Shown here in pieces: positions 26,593 through 33,465 of a stretch of DNA of 47,676 nt. Origin of the DNA: Pseudanabaena sp. SR411 (GTDB taxonomy: Bacteria > Cyanobacteriota > Cyanobacteriia > Pseudanabaenales > Pseudanabaenaceae). Under the pieces are notes generated by a model. That model was not told where the DNA came from. It did not search any database and was given only the letters and a program-made list of their open reading frames with translations. Position 1 is the first letter of the stretch. Every line of letters starts with the position of its first letter. Position numbers and translations under genes: made by a program. The stretch lies in the NCBI RefSeq assembly GCF_002251945.1, contig NZ_NDHW01000032.1:1-47676 (forward strand), in the 5' to 3' direction.

Positions 26593-27012
26593 TTAAAGCT
26601 TGGTCACAGAAGAAACGCTTAGATAGCCGTCAATAAGCTGGACAAGGATGTTGCCGTCAATGAGTAAGGGGTTGTATTCATGCGGTTCAATCAAATGGCG
26701 GCGAATATCATGCTCAAAGGCATCTCTACGCTCTTTAGATTCGGTCAATTGATCGGATAGAGATTCAAAGCGATCCTTTTCCTCTAGATAGGCTTGTACT
26801 AATTGGGCTGGGGATAGATTGTTTTCCATAGGTTTGATAAGTGGGTAACGTTTGAGATATTTCAGGAGCTTGACTAGATTGATTTGCACGTAGTTTTCGG
26901 TGTAATAAATCTCGCCATCCTCTTCAATTTCGATTTCTTCAAGCCAGATTGTGCGATGGCGCGAAATACCTTGGGAAAGATGAAGAGGCTCATCAAGTCT
27001 GTATCTGGGCAT
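26593..27012 (-). CDS. Protein of unknown function in the replication operon
   Basis: A 139-residue soluble protein, not recognised. ATG 27012 (MPRYRLDEPLHLSQGISRHR) is chosen because it overlaps the exonuclease end by 20 bases; the frame is open further but that part is antisense-like to the exonuclease coding sequence. The middle is acidic and strand-rich (TIWLEEIEIEEDGEIYYTEN). A long charged helix follows (LVQAYLEEKDRFESLSDQLT) and a C-terminal LLIDGNILVQLIDGYLSVSS. Confidence 0.55.
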   Translation of the reverse strand: MPRYRLDEPLHLSQGISRHRTIWLEEIEIEEDGEIYYTENYVQINLVKLLKYLKRYPLIKPMENNLSPAQLVQAYLEEKDRFESLSDQLTESKERRDAFEHDIRRHLIEPHEYNPLLIDGNILVQLIDGYLSVSSVTKL

Positions 27013-27520
27013 TTGCCATCCTCTGAATGACTTTGAGAGTGGCGCGGCAATCACCAAGAGCAGAGTGATCGCCTGATGGCAGTTTTTGCCACTTGTAATT
27101 CCCATAGCGATGATTCCACTCACCGACAAACTCGGAATATTGCAGCATTACGCATTCAGCCTGAAAGTCTAGATAGGTTAATCCGTAGGCTCTACAAGCA
27201 TTTCGCAAAACGCGCAAATCGTAGGGGGCGTTGTAGATAAGCAAGGTGCGATCGCCAATTGCCCAACAAAAATCGTCAAAGATATCAGCAAATGAGGGCG
27301 CGTCTTTAACGTCTTGATTGGTAATCCCATGTACGTCAGTAGCTCCTTGGGTAATTGGGATAGAGGGCTTTACTCGCAAAGTAACTAGAACTTTGCCAAG
27401 TAGGTCAATAACTCCAATATCTACAGGTTGAGCATTGTGTAAGCCTGTGGTTTCGGTGTCTAAAATGCAGTATTTGTCAGGGTGATCAAGCAAATTCTTA
27501 GCCCATTGTTGAGGTGTCAT
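26993..27520 (-). CDS. DnaQ-like 3'-5' exonuclease
   Basis: A 175-residue DEDDh exonuclease. Exo I is ILDTETTGLHN (Asp21, Glu23). Exo II is in LLIYNAPYDLRVLRNAC. Exo III is DHSALGDCRATL with the His and the last Asp. VHGITNQDVKDAPSF is the usual segment after Exo I. These proofreading-type nucleases degrade single strands during replication or repair. ATG 27520 overlaps the stop of the upstream gene as ATGA, which decides the start over TTG 27601. It is part of the leftward operon of replication genes in the element. Confidence 0.88.
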   Translation of the reverse strand: MTPQQWAKNLLDHPDKYCILDTETTGLHNAQPVDIGVIDLLGKVLVTLRVKPSIPITQGATDVHGITNQDVKDAPSFADIFDDFCWAIGDRTLLIYNAPYDLRVLRNACRAYGLTYLDFQAECVMLQYSEFVGEWNHRYGNYKWQKLPSGDHSALGDCRATLKVIQRMANAQIQT

Positions 27521-27771
27521 TGCTGCACCTCGTCGGTAATCAATCGGGCTAGGGTCTGGACTAGGATGAGGCTCTCGCGAATGGTGAGAGACTTGAGCCA
27601 CTGGGTAGTTGTGGCGCTGAGAGAGAGAATCTCAAACCCGTCGATCGCTTCGGTGACTTCGCTTGCTATTTCGTTTAGTAGCAATGCCTTGGAAATGGTG
27701 GGAAGCTCGATAATTTCGGCGGTTACGTCTGAGGGCAAGGGCTGAGTAGCGGGAGCAGGTGCGATTGTCAT
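27517..27771 (-). CDS. Small protein of unknown function
   Basis: An 84-residue protein with a Pro/Ala-rich start and a helical remainder (TEIIELPTISKALLLNEIAS-like, then LKSLTIRESLILVQTLARLI). Not recognised. Its end overlaps the exonuclease start as ATGA, so translation is probably coupled. Confidence 0.55.
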   Translation of the reverse strand: MTIAPAPATQPLPSDVTAEIIELPTISKALLLNEIASEVTEAIDGFEILSLSATTTQWLKSLTIRESLILVQTLARLITDEVQQ

Positions 27772-27815
27772 GGCGTGTCACGAATTTATTGATAAAGAAT
27801 TGGATTTCGACTGGG

Positions 27816-28082
27816 TTAGGTTTCATGGGTTTGGCGGATGAGGTCTAGGCATTTGCTCCAGATTTCTTGGGGGAGAAATACTTGGGCGGGAGAGCGATCA
27901 ATAAATCCTGCGGTGATGGCGACATGGATGAGTGCTGCTTCGCGAACTACATCCAGTTCGATAAATCTTTGGATTGAGATGAGTGGTTGGCGCTGGTTTT
28001 TGGTTGCTTCTAGATAGGTATCTATATGGAATGTGAGCGCGGGGTTTTCGGTGCAAGTTTTGAAACTGACCATGTTTGTCAT
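27816..28082 (-). CDS. Small protein of unknown function
   Basis: An 88-residue protein from ATG 28082 (MTNMVSFKTCTENPALTFHI); a TTG at 28097 is the alternative. It has a mixed fold by appearance, with ISIQRFIELDVVREAALIHV and a helical end. Not recognised. It lies 4 bases after the gene at 28087-28284 in the leftward operon. Confidence 0.5.
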   Translation of the reverse strand: MTNMVSFKTCTENPALTFHIDTYLEATKNQRQPLISIQRFIELDVVREAALIHVAITAGFIDRSPAQVFLPQEIWSKCLDLIRQTHET

Positions 28083-28086
28083 GGGT

Positions 28087-28284
28087 TTAACCTTCAATTG
28101 GTGAATTGATGATTTCGGGTGAGTAGCCTTGCTCGATTAGTAGTGCGTACTGTGCATCAAGGGCACGGCGAAATCGAGCAGGGTTTGGGGCGTGGCAATG
28201 CCCTGTAAGCACGCCATCATTTGTTCTGAATGTGTATCTGTTGTTGGATACATAGAAAGTTGCTTTAAGATGATTTGGTTGCAT
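28087..28284 (-). CDS. Small protein of unknown function
   Basis: A 65-residue protein from ATG 28284, preceded by GAGGTAATC as a ribosome-binding site; the TTG at 28320 is less likely. The N-terminal half is strand-rich (ATFYVSNNRYTFRTNDGVLT), the C-terminal half helical (RFRRALDAQYALLIEQGYSP). Not recognised. First gene of the leftward replication operon after the terminator at 28321-28376. Confidence 0.5.
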   Translation of the reverse strand: MQPNHLKATFYVSNNRYTFRTNDGVLTGHCHAPNPARFRRALDAQYALLIEQGYSPEIINSPIEG

Positions 28285-28320
28285 GATTACCTCGGCGTTA
28301 AATTGCGGTACTGAATGCAA

Positions 28321-28376
28321 AAAAAAGAAGAGGTCGATTGCCTAGCTCGTAACTAGCGATCGATCTCTTCTTTTTT
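28321..28376 (-). terminator. Terminator of the ribbon-helix-helix gene
   Basis: An imperfect long hairpin with AAAAAAGAAGAG and CTCTTCTTTTTT outer arms and a broken inner stem. It overlaps the last codons of the gene at 28353. Confidence 0.7.
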
Positions 28377-28553
28377 GTTGGTGAGTTGTTTTTCGAGTTT
28401 TGTCAAGAAATGATGACTTGAGAAGCAATGCTCAAGGGCAGCACTCGCAATCGTGCTGTTATCGACATTGTGTTCAGCCGCAAGAAGTCTAAGCTTTTTA
28501 GCTAGAGACTCGTTGAGCGAGATTTGAGTTTTTGTTCTAGTAGCGGCGCTCAT
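28353..28553 (-). CDS. Ribbon-helix-helix (CopG-like) DNA-binding protein
   Basis: A 66-residue protein. The N-terminal RTKTQISLNESLAKKLRLLA is the beta strand and first helix of a CopG/Arc-type ribbon-helix-helix, and NVDNSTIASAALEHCF supplies the second helix. The C-terminus is basic and charged. Such proteins repress their own promoter or serve as antitoxins or plasmid copy-number regulators. It is divergent from an XRE repressor, and the 130 bases between them are packed with dyads, so the two probably form the lysogeny- or copy-type switch of the element. Confidence 0.75.
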   Translation of the reverse strand: MSAATRTKTQISLNESLAKKLRLLAAEHNVDNSTIASAALEHCFSSHHFLTKLEKQLTNKKEEIDR

Positions 28554-28682
28554 AGTTACCTTGCATTAAATGAAAGTTACCTTGCATTTAGTTCTAACAC
28601 ATAGCAAGTTAGCTTGCAAGTATTTCAAGTAAGCTTGCAGGCTAGCCATGTTACTGTAGTTGAAAGCTAACTTTCAACATAT
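28554..28682. promoter_or_regulatory. Operator array between two divergent repressors
   Basis: Two direct copies of AGTTACCTTGCATT (near 28554 and 28575) are followed by three dyads: GCAAGTTAGCTTGC (28604-28617), CAAGTAAGCTTG (28626-28637) and TTGAAAGCTAACTTTCAA (28660-28677). All share an AAGYTARCTT-like core. The last dyad ends 5 bases before the XRE start. Confidence 0.7.
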
Positions 28683-29024
28683 ATGAACCTAGAAGCTAGA
28701 GACAGACTTGCTTCTCTGGTCAACCAAGCCAGAGGCAATTTATCCAAATCGGCTTTTGCTGAACTACTAAATGTGAGCCATACATCAGTAGCTTCATGGG
28801 AAAAAGGTACTTATATGCCTGATGTAAGGAGCCTTTTGCGAATATCTGAACGTCTTGGGATGACTGTTGAAGAGTTTGTTTTGGCAGTAGAAGGTAAACC
28901 CAAGCCAAAAAAACTAGATGAAATGGTAGACAAAATTAAATCTTTGCCCTTAAAGCAATTAGCTGTAGTCGAGAGGGCTGTTAGTGATAGGTTGTTTGCG
29001 ATCGCGGAGAGTGCAGGTCGTTAG
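28683..29024 (+). CDS. XRE-family repressor
   Basis: A 113-residue regulator. A Cro/C1-type HTH covers about residues 8-65: LASLVNQARGNLSKSAFAEL, then NVSHTSVASWEKGTYMPDVR with the classical SVASWEKG recognition helix and MPDVRSLLRISERLGM. A basic linker (KPKPKK) leads to a C-terminal helical part (LKQLAVVERAVSDRLFAIAE) that may dimerise. There is no peptidase domain, so it is not LexA-type. It lies immediately after an operator array and upstream of the GNAT operon. Confidence 0.82.
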   Translation: MNLEARDRLASLVNQARGNLSKSAFAELLNVSHTSVASWEKGTYMPDVRSLLRISERLGMTVEEFVLAVEGKPKPKKLDEMVDKIKSLPLKQLAVVERAVSDRLFAIAESAGR

Positions 29025-29085
29025 CATGACTTCAACACCACAAAACCACCACAAGATCGACATATTGAAAGGTTAGGTCGATAAG

Positions 29086-29637
29086 TTGAAGACACAAATT
29101 TATTGCGTAGCCGATCAAGTATTAGTGCCTGCGGAAATAAAAAAGTTTAACCAAAAGAGCCTAGATGACTTTATTACATTTTGGCGATCGCGAATCCAGC
29201 CACAACTACAGGACGAAGTTTACTGGAACTGGCTAGACAAATATCGAATGTATGGTTCAAAAGATAACTATGAAGCCTATGCCATAGAGAACGAGAGTGA
29301 GCAAATAACCCAAGGCATGATGCTAATCGAGACTCAAAATCATAGGTCAAAGTTTAATCGAAAAAGGAGGATAGTCTATGTCGAAACCATTGAAACAGCA
29401 CCATGGAATCGCCCAAACTCACAACCAGACCCACAATTTAAATGGGTTGGGACAGCCTTATTAAGATTTGCTCAATGGCGAAGCGAACAGCTAGGTTACG
29501 ACGGAATAATTGGTCTACACTCGTTACCAGAGTCCGAAAATTTTTATAAAAAACGAAAAATGATCAGCGCTGGTCAAGACCCCAAAAAGGACAACCTTAC
29601 TTATTTTGAATGGTACAACACTGGAGATGAGCTATGA
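29086..29637 (+). CDS. GNAT-like acetyltransferase
   Basis: A 183-residue protein with a GNAT-like core: a strand RRIVYVETIETAPWNRPN, the acetyl-CoA pocket-like VGTALLRFAQWRSEQLGYDG, and LHSLPESENFYKKRKM matching the last strand-helix of the fold. The classical Q/R-x-x-G-x-G/A loop is weak (here KWVGTA). The N-terminal 60 residues are a separate region with aromatic residues. The start is TTG 29086 (no ATG nearby). Its stop overlaps the next ATG as ATGA, so it is translationally coupled to the 97-residue gene. Confidence 0.6.
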   Translation: MKTQIYCVADQVLVPAEIKKFNQKSLDDFITFWRSRIQPQLQDEVYWNWLDKYRMYGSKDNYEAYAIENESEQITQGMMLIETQNHRSKFNRKRRIVYVETIETAPWNRPNSQPDPQFKWVGTALLRFAQWRSEQLGYDGIIGLHSLPESENFYKKRKMISAGQDPKKDNLTYFEWYNTGDEL

Positions 29638-29927
29638 CGACAGACGAATTTTTTATTGACGAAGCACAGATTCTCAGGGATATCCAGATCGAAGATGAGT
29701 CAGGCTGTGACATCAGAGCAGGAATCAACCACGGCACAAACCTTGGTGGCTATATATGTCAAGCACTCAGTGGCACTACCTATGACAGATTAAAAGAGTT
29801 ATTAAGCGCCAAAACTGGGAAAGTATTTTCGACCGAAGATGTAGACCAAATTGTATGTGAACTTCAAAGAGAGATGCTAGCCTCAGCCTCAGAGGAAGTA
29901 TCCATGCCCACGGCAAAATCAGCTTAG
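29634..29927 (+). CDS. Small protein coupled to the GNAT gene
   Basis: A 97-residue acidic protein, not recognised. It starts MTTDEFFIDEAQILRDIQIE and has central stretches INHGTNLGGYICQALSGTTY and a helical DRLKELLSAK. The ATGA overlap with the upstream acetyltransferase suggests they work together, like an enzyme with its partner or antidote. Confidence 0.6.
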   Translation: MTTDEFFIDEAQILRDIQIEDESGCDIRAGINHGTNLGGYICQALSGTTYDRLKELLSAKTGKVFSTEDVDQIVCELQREMLASASEEVSMPTAKSA

Positions 29928-29938
29928 ACTAATTAGAT

Positions 29939-30529
29939 ATGCAATTCCCCTCCGATCCAAATCAAGACAAAGTTACACCCTTGAGCAAAGGCAAAGCCAA
30001 TCAGAGAGGGGAAGAGCTTATTGGGATAACAGAATTTAGGCTAGAAGAGGCTTTGGACAAAGTGCTTAGCCGACGATTTTATGGGCTACAGCAGCAAAAT
30101 GAGCAGATTTCCGAGCAAAATGAGCAGATTTCCAACAAGATAGAACGACTGCAAAACAGCATGGATCGCATAATTTCTCAATTTACAGCCATAAAAAATG
30201 GAGAAACTCAAGACCCAGCCTTAGTAGTTACAACAGACACTAGCAAAGCAGACCTTGCAGTTGCTGAAGTTAAAATGTATCAAGAGGACTATTACACCTA
30301 TCTCACCAAAGAGATAGCCAAGGAGCTTAATATCAATATAGACAAAGTGGTGAAGTTGTCTAACAGTCTAGGTTTGCGTAATAACAGCGATTATCACAAA
30401 GCAATTAAATCTGGGAAAAATAAATCTGGAGAAAATACTTATGTACAAAAGTATTCTCAGCCTGCATTCGATAAGATTAAGCAGGAAGTAGAGCGAGAAA
30501 AGGGAATAAACAAGGAAGGCGATCACTAA
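29939..30529 (+). CDS. Coiled-coil protein with HTH-like C-terminus
   Basis: A 196-residue protein. An N-terminal region is followed by a coiled coil (about 50-85, QQQNEQISEQNEQISNKIER) encoded by a 21-base tandem repeat (30093-30133). The C-terminal part has a HTH-like segment (LTKEIAKELNINIDKVVKLS, then NSLGLRNNSDYHKAIKSG) and a basic charged helix. It could be a DNA-binding structural protein like KfrA types, but I cannot assign it. It follows the 97-residue gene after 11 bases and ends before a terminator. Confidence 0.55.
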   Translation: MQFPSDPNQDKVTPLSKGKANQRGEELIGITEFRLEEALDKVLSRRFYGLQQQNEQISEQNEQISNKIERLQNSMDRIISQFTAIKNGETQDPALVVTTDTSKADLAVAEVKMYQEDYYTYLTKEIAKELNINIDKVVKLSNSLGLRNNSDYHKAIKSGKNKSGENTYVQKYSQPAFDKIKQEVEREKGINKEGDH

Positions 30530-30621
30530 ACTAGCTCTAGGTATGTTTCCGCCTTCATATTTTGGCTATTTTGTGCGGTTGTAAATAATTCCGATCTGAA
30601 TTACACAAAACTGCAACAAAG

Positions 30622-30650
30622 AAGGCGATCGCGGATTATGCGATCGCCTT
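30622..30650. terminator. HIP1-cored hairpin terminator
   Basis: AAGGCGATCGC and its complement around GGATTAT, followed by TTTCTCG. Confidence 0.7.
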
Positions 30651-30681
30651 TCTCGTTGATGGGGTGTTTTAAACTATTTTT

Positions 30682-30888
30682 CTAAAAATCCAAGCTTGAT
30701 AAAAATCCAGCTTGATAAAACTTGATCTCTAATGAGTCTGAATATTCACCAAATGCATCCTCAGCTTCTTCATAGGTTTTAAATACACCAGAAAGACGAA
30801 TACCCCTTGAACTGAAGATGTAAAAGCCATCCTCTTTCATACCTATGTCAGAACATCTTTTAGTGCCATGCAATCTAAGCTTTGTCAT
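30682..30888 (-). CDS. Small protein of unknown function
   Basis: A 68-residue protein from ATG 30888 (MTKLRLHGTKRCSDIGMKED); TTG 30912 would add eight residues. The middle reads FYIFSSRGIRLSGVFKTYEE, strand-rich with a helix (EEAEDAFGEY). Not recognised. It lies downstream of the ParB-like gene on the same strand beyond a hairpin terminator. Confidence 0.5.
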   Translation of the reverse strand: MTKLRLHGTKRCSDIGMKEDGFYIFSSRGIRLSGVFKTYEEAEDAFGEYSDSLEIKFYQAGFLSSLDF

Positions 30889-30954
30889 TGGATTTTTTGT
30901 AACGCCAACCAATCTATTATTACTTAGTCAATGGTAATTAAGCCATTTAAACGA

Positions 30955-30987
30955 GCAAGGCGATCGCTAAATTAGCGATCGCCTTGC
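30955..30987. terminator. HIP1-cored palindromic terminator
   Basis: A 16-bp perfect stem around one A (30955-30970 with 30972-30987), built on AAGGCGATCGCTAA. It overlaps the stop codon of the ParB-like gene. Confidence 0.72.
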
Positions 30988-32183
30988 TATGCTGCCAAAT
31001 CCCGCAAAGTCACACTGGTTAAATATTCGCAAATAGCTGTATAGCAATCATCCTTACAATTTTCGCCATTGCCTAACCGATCGGCGAACTCATTCAGCAA
31101 TTGCGTAACGCTATTTTTATAAGCCTTTAACTCATCAAATAACCTCAAAACATAATCTCTCTCATCAGCAATTTGTGCAGATTTATCTCGGTCAATATGG
31201 TTATTCGCACGGCTTAAACTTTCCGCATTGCGAGACTTTGCGACGGTACGGAATAGGCGACGATCACGTGACAATCTCTGTTTGATATATGCCTGTAATT
31301 CTGCAAGGTGTAAGGCATTGCTAACCATAAAACAACCTAAATCAAATAGCGTTACGCTATTCTGTCTAGAAGCATTTAGCACGATATCAGCTAACTCTCG
31401 AATCACATCAGCGCTGATATTGCGTCTCTCTTTTTTGAGAAGTTCATACAAATCAACTTGCAGATCTCGATCTGGCAATGTCTCACCAATGGCAACGGCG
31501 ATCGCTAAACTTATTTCGCCTTGTACCAGATAGTCAAACAAATCATCATGTAGATTGGCGATCGCTAAACCTTGCGAACAGATCGTTTTTTTCATATCGA
31601 TATTTTTAGGCAAGTTACCAGCGCTTAACTTTCTATCTCGAAAGAACTTACCAGCGTCTATCGCAGTCCCCTTATCATCCGCAATATTTGCGAGCGCACC
31701 GATCGCCCTTGCTTCTATATCTGTATCAGCATTGATATATCTAACCCATAAATCACTAACACCTAAATTCATCGCTAGGGTTACGCGATTGTGACCATTA
31801 ACCACATAGGTTTTACCGTCAAAAGGATCGAGCCATACCAAAATTAAACCTGCTAGATTGCTATCCCATTGCTTAATCTCTCTCAAACTTCCTGTAGAGC
31901 CTGTAGAGCCATGAATAAGCTTATATTGAAACCTCTTAGGATCGAGATTTAATAGCGTAACGCTAATCTTACATACTTCATTTTCTGGGATAAAGCTTTG
32001 CTGACTATCTGACTCAAGACTTTCTAGATAACTTTGGACTTGGTTAACTAAAGCGATCGGTATCCTTACAGGTTTAGTCTTACCCGCAAAATATTTGTTT
32101 TTAAAATTTGGGTTTCCACGTTTAGGCAACTCTAGATCGAGTTCCGTTTGTGATGGATTGAAAAAATGTAATTGCTGACTCAT
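30987..32183 (-). CDS. ParB/Srx-domain protein
   Basis: A 398-residue protein. Residues about 80-145 form a ParB/sulfiredoxin-like domain: VNGHNRVTLAMNLGVSDLWV, with the GHNR motif in place of ParB's GERR, followed by ADDKGTAIDAGKFFRDRKLS. A helical middle resembles a HTH (TICSQGLAIANLHDDLFDYL, QGEISLAIAVAIGE), as in ParB-related DNA-binding or nuclease proteins of plasmids. The N-terminus has PKRGNPNFKNKYFAGKTKPV-RIP, a motif also in the protein at 36236. Four copies of a 17-bp palindrome lie in or just before the gene. Confidence 0.7.
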   Translation of the reverse strand: MSQQLHFFNPSQTELDLELPKRGNPNFKNKYFAGKTKPVRIPIALVNQVQSYLESLESDSQQSFIPENEVCKISVTLLNLDPKRFQYKLIHGSTGSTGSLREIKQWDSNLAGLILVWLDPFDGKTYVVNGHNRVTLAMNLGVSDLWVRYINADTDIEARAIGALANIADDKGTAIDAGKFFRDRKLSAGNLPKNIDMKKTICSQGLAIANLHDDLFDYLVQGEISLAIAVAIGETLPDRDLQVDLYELLKKERRNISADVIRELADIVLNASRQNSVTLFDLGCFMVSNALHLAELQAYIKQRLSRDRRLFRTVAKSRNAESLSRANNHIDRDKSAQIADERDYVLRLFDELKAYKNSVTQLLNEFADRLGNGENCKDDCYTAICEYLTSVTLRDLAA

Positions 32184-32193
32184 GACTTATTTT

Positions 32194-32255
32194 AATAGCG
32201 TAACGCTATTGACAATATTAGATTATTACCTTAAAGTCAATAGCATTACACTATT
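32194..32255 (+). promoter_or_regulatory. Promoter with two flanking 17-bp operators, copy 1
   Basis: Palindrome AATAGCGTAACGCTATT (32194-32210) overlaps a TTGACA -35 box (32209-32214). A 17-base spacer leads to TAAAGT (32232-32237, a fair -10), followed by the related palindrome AATAGCATTACACTATT (32239-32255). The start of the small gene at 32273 is 17 bases further. The same layout occurs at 36164-36225. Confidence 0.75.
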
Positions 32256-32272
32256 AAAACAAGCTAACAGCA

Positions 32273-32446
32273 ATGAATAGATACTACAGAAACAAACAAG
32301 GAACTCTCATTAGATTTGAGTACGTCGATCGTGATGGAAACATTGTCAGTAAGGGGCTTTTTACTGATGAATGGTGGTGGCTTGAGCCTATTACTCCCGA
32401 TCATTTTGCTGCAAACACTATAGAAGTCAGCCATTTATTTGCTTAA
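32273..32446 (+). CDS. Small protein, first gene of a five-gene unit
   Basis: A 57-residue protein starting ATG 32273 (MNRYYRNKQGTLIRFEYVDR) and ending at TAA 32444. It contains GNIVSKGLFTDEWWWLEPIT, an acidic Trp-rich turn. Not recognised. The reading frame begins directly downstream of the double-operator promoter, which supports its reality. The next gene follows after 19 bases. Confidence 0.65.
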   Translation: MNRYYRNKQGTLIRFEYVDRDGNIVSKGLFTDEWWWLEPITPDHFAANTIEVSHLFA

Positions 32447-32465
32447 TCACACAAGAGATAAACCA

Positions 32466-32651
32466 ATGAAAAAAGACGATCGCATTATGGGAACTGGTAA
32501 GCGGGAAAACCAGATCGGGACAGTACTAGAAGTTAAGGGCAAAATGGCTCTAATTCAATGGGATAGCTCTCAAGAACAGACTTGGAAACCTATCAAGAAA
32601 CTAGCTCTTCTTGGTTCCGCTCTATTCGATCTTTCAAGCTTTAGCCAATAA
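32466..32651 (+). CDS. Small protein of unknown function
   Basis: A 61-residue protein from ATG 32466 (MKKDDRIMGTGKRENQIGTV). The strand-rich GTVLEVKGKMALIQWDSSQE looks like a small SH3/KOW-like barrel. A hydrophobic C-terminal stretch ends the protein. Not recognised beyond that. Second gene of the small-gene operon. Confidence 0.55.
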   Translation: MKKDDRIMGTGKRENQIGTVLEVKGKMALIQWDSSQEQTWKPIKKLALLGSALFDLSSFSQ

Positions 32652-32662
32652 GGGGATAAATC

Positions 32663-32875
32663 ATGAGTCTCACTGAACATTACCAAAAACAAGGATTTCG
32701 CCTTGCAACCGTTACGACGGAAAACGGCTATGCATGGTCAACCGCCATTAATGGAACTGATGAAAGTATCTGTGAATATTTTCTAGGCAAGTATTTCAAT
32801 ACAAAGCCGTTCCCTTTTGAAGAGATGTCAATGGTGACATCAGTTTCTATTGATGGCAAAACTTATCAAGGATAG
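32663..32875 (+). CDS. Small protein of unknown function
   Basis: A 70-residue protein (MSLTEHYQKQGFRLATVTTE). GGGGATAAATC precedes the start as ribosome-binding site. The C-terminal MSMVTSVSIDGKTYQG is strand-like. Not recognised. Third gene of the operon. Confidence 0.55.
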   Translation: MSLTEHYQKQGFRLATVTTENGYAWSTAINGTDESICEYFLGKYFNTKPFPFEEMSMVTSVSIDGKTYQG

Positions 32876-32878
32876 ACA

Positions 32879-33037
32879 ATGATTAAATTTTTTCTAATTT
32901 CTATCCTTTGCCAAATTGAGTTAAACGCACTCAATAAAATCACATGGGTTTATATTCCCTCATGGGAGGGAAAAAACGAGCTATTGCAATACTTTGAAGA
33001 AAGCAAGGCAATAACATCAAAGATTTCTTTTTGGTAA
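32879..33037 (+). CDS. Very small hydrophobic protein
   Basis: A 52-residue frame (MIKFFLISILCQIELNALNK) 3 bases after the previous stop, ending in TAA 33035. The start is hydrophobic, the rest polar (YIPSWEGKNELLQYFEESKA). Tight packing suggests it is translated; otherwise evidence is weak. Confidence 0.4.
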   Translation: MIKFFLISILCQIELNALNKITWVYIPSWEGKNELLQYFEESKAITSKISFW

Positions 33038-33046
33038 ACCAAAAAC

Positions 33047-33077
33047 GCGATCGCCTAATTACGATTTAGGCGATCGC
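33047..33077. terminator. HIP1-cored hairpin terminator
   Basis: GCGATCGCCTAA (33047-33058) pairs with TTAGGCGATCGC (33066-33077) around TTACGAT, between the fourth and fifth small genes; it may attenuate the last one. Confidence 0.6.
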
Positions 33078-33110
33078 ACTCAAAATTATTACAATCAGGA
33101 TTAATCTATT

Positions 33111-33401
33111 ATGCAATTGTCACTCATTCCCGATCTAGTACCAGCACAAACTACAGCCCCAAAACAGACTGCTAGCAGACAATTAACCCTAAACATCCTT
33201 GGCAGTGTGGCAACCGTACCCGCAGACACAAAACCTAAACAGGCTCTAACCACTTCACAAGCTTGGTATAACGGTAAACTTTGCACAATTATTAAACGCT
33301 CTAAGGAAGAATTTGACGGTTTAATTATCAAGATTTGCACTATCAAAACTCAATCTGGTGAAGTGCTAGAAGTTCCAGAAAACCACATCACAATTTTATA
33401 A
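33111..33401 (+). CDS. Small protein of unknown function
   Basis: A 96-residue protein (MQLSLIPDLVPAQTTAPKQT). A Pro/Ala/Thr-rich start leads to a small folded strand-rich part: WYNGKLCTIIKRSKEEFDGL, then IKICTIKTQSGEVLEVPENH. Not recognised. It ends before a terminator that isolates the restriction-methylase gene. Confidence 0.6.
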   Translation: MQLSLIPDLVPAQTTAPKQTASRQLTLNILGSVATVPADTKPKQALTTSQAWYNGKLCTIIKRSKEEFDGLIIKICTIKTQSGEVLEVPENHITIL

Positions 33402-33416
33402 ATTCATTTATGAATA

Positions 33417-33457
33417 AAAAAAGAGATAGACTATATTTTTAGCCTATCTCTTTTTTT
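33417..33457 (+). terminator. Terminator before the type IIG gene
   Basis: AAAGAGATAG and CTATCTCTTT arms with a nested CTA/TAG pair, followed by a T-run, 9 bases before the next start. Confidence 0.8.
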
Positions 33458-33465
33458 ATTGAAAA

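Noticed and set aside
31228-31794. Plus-strand open frames opposite the ParB-like gene
   Set aside because: Shadow frames of a well-supported minus-strand gene.
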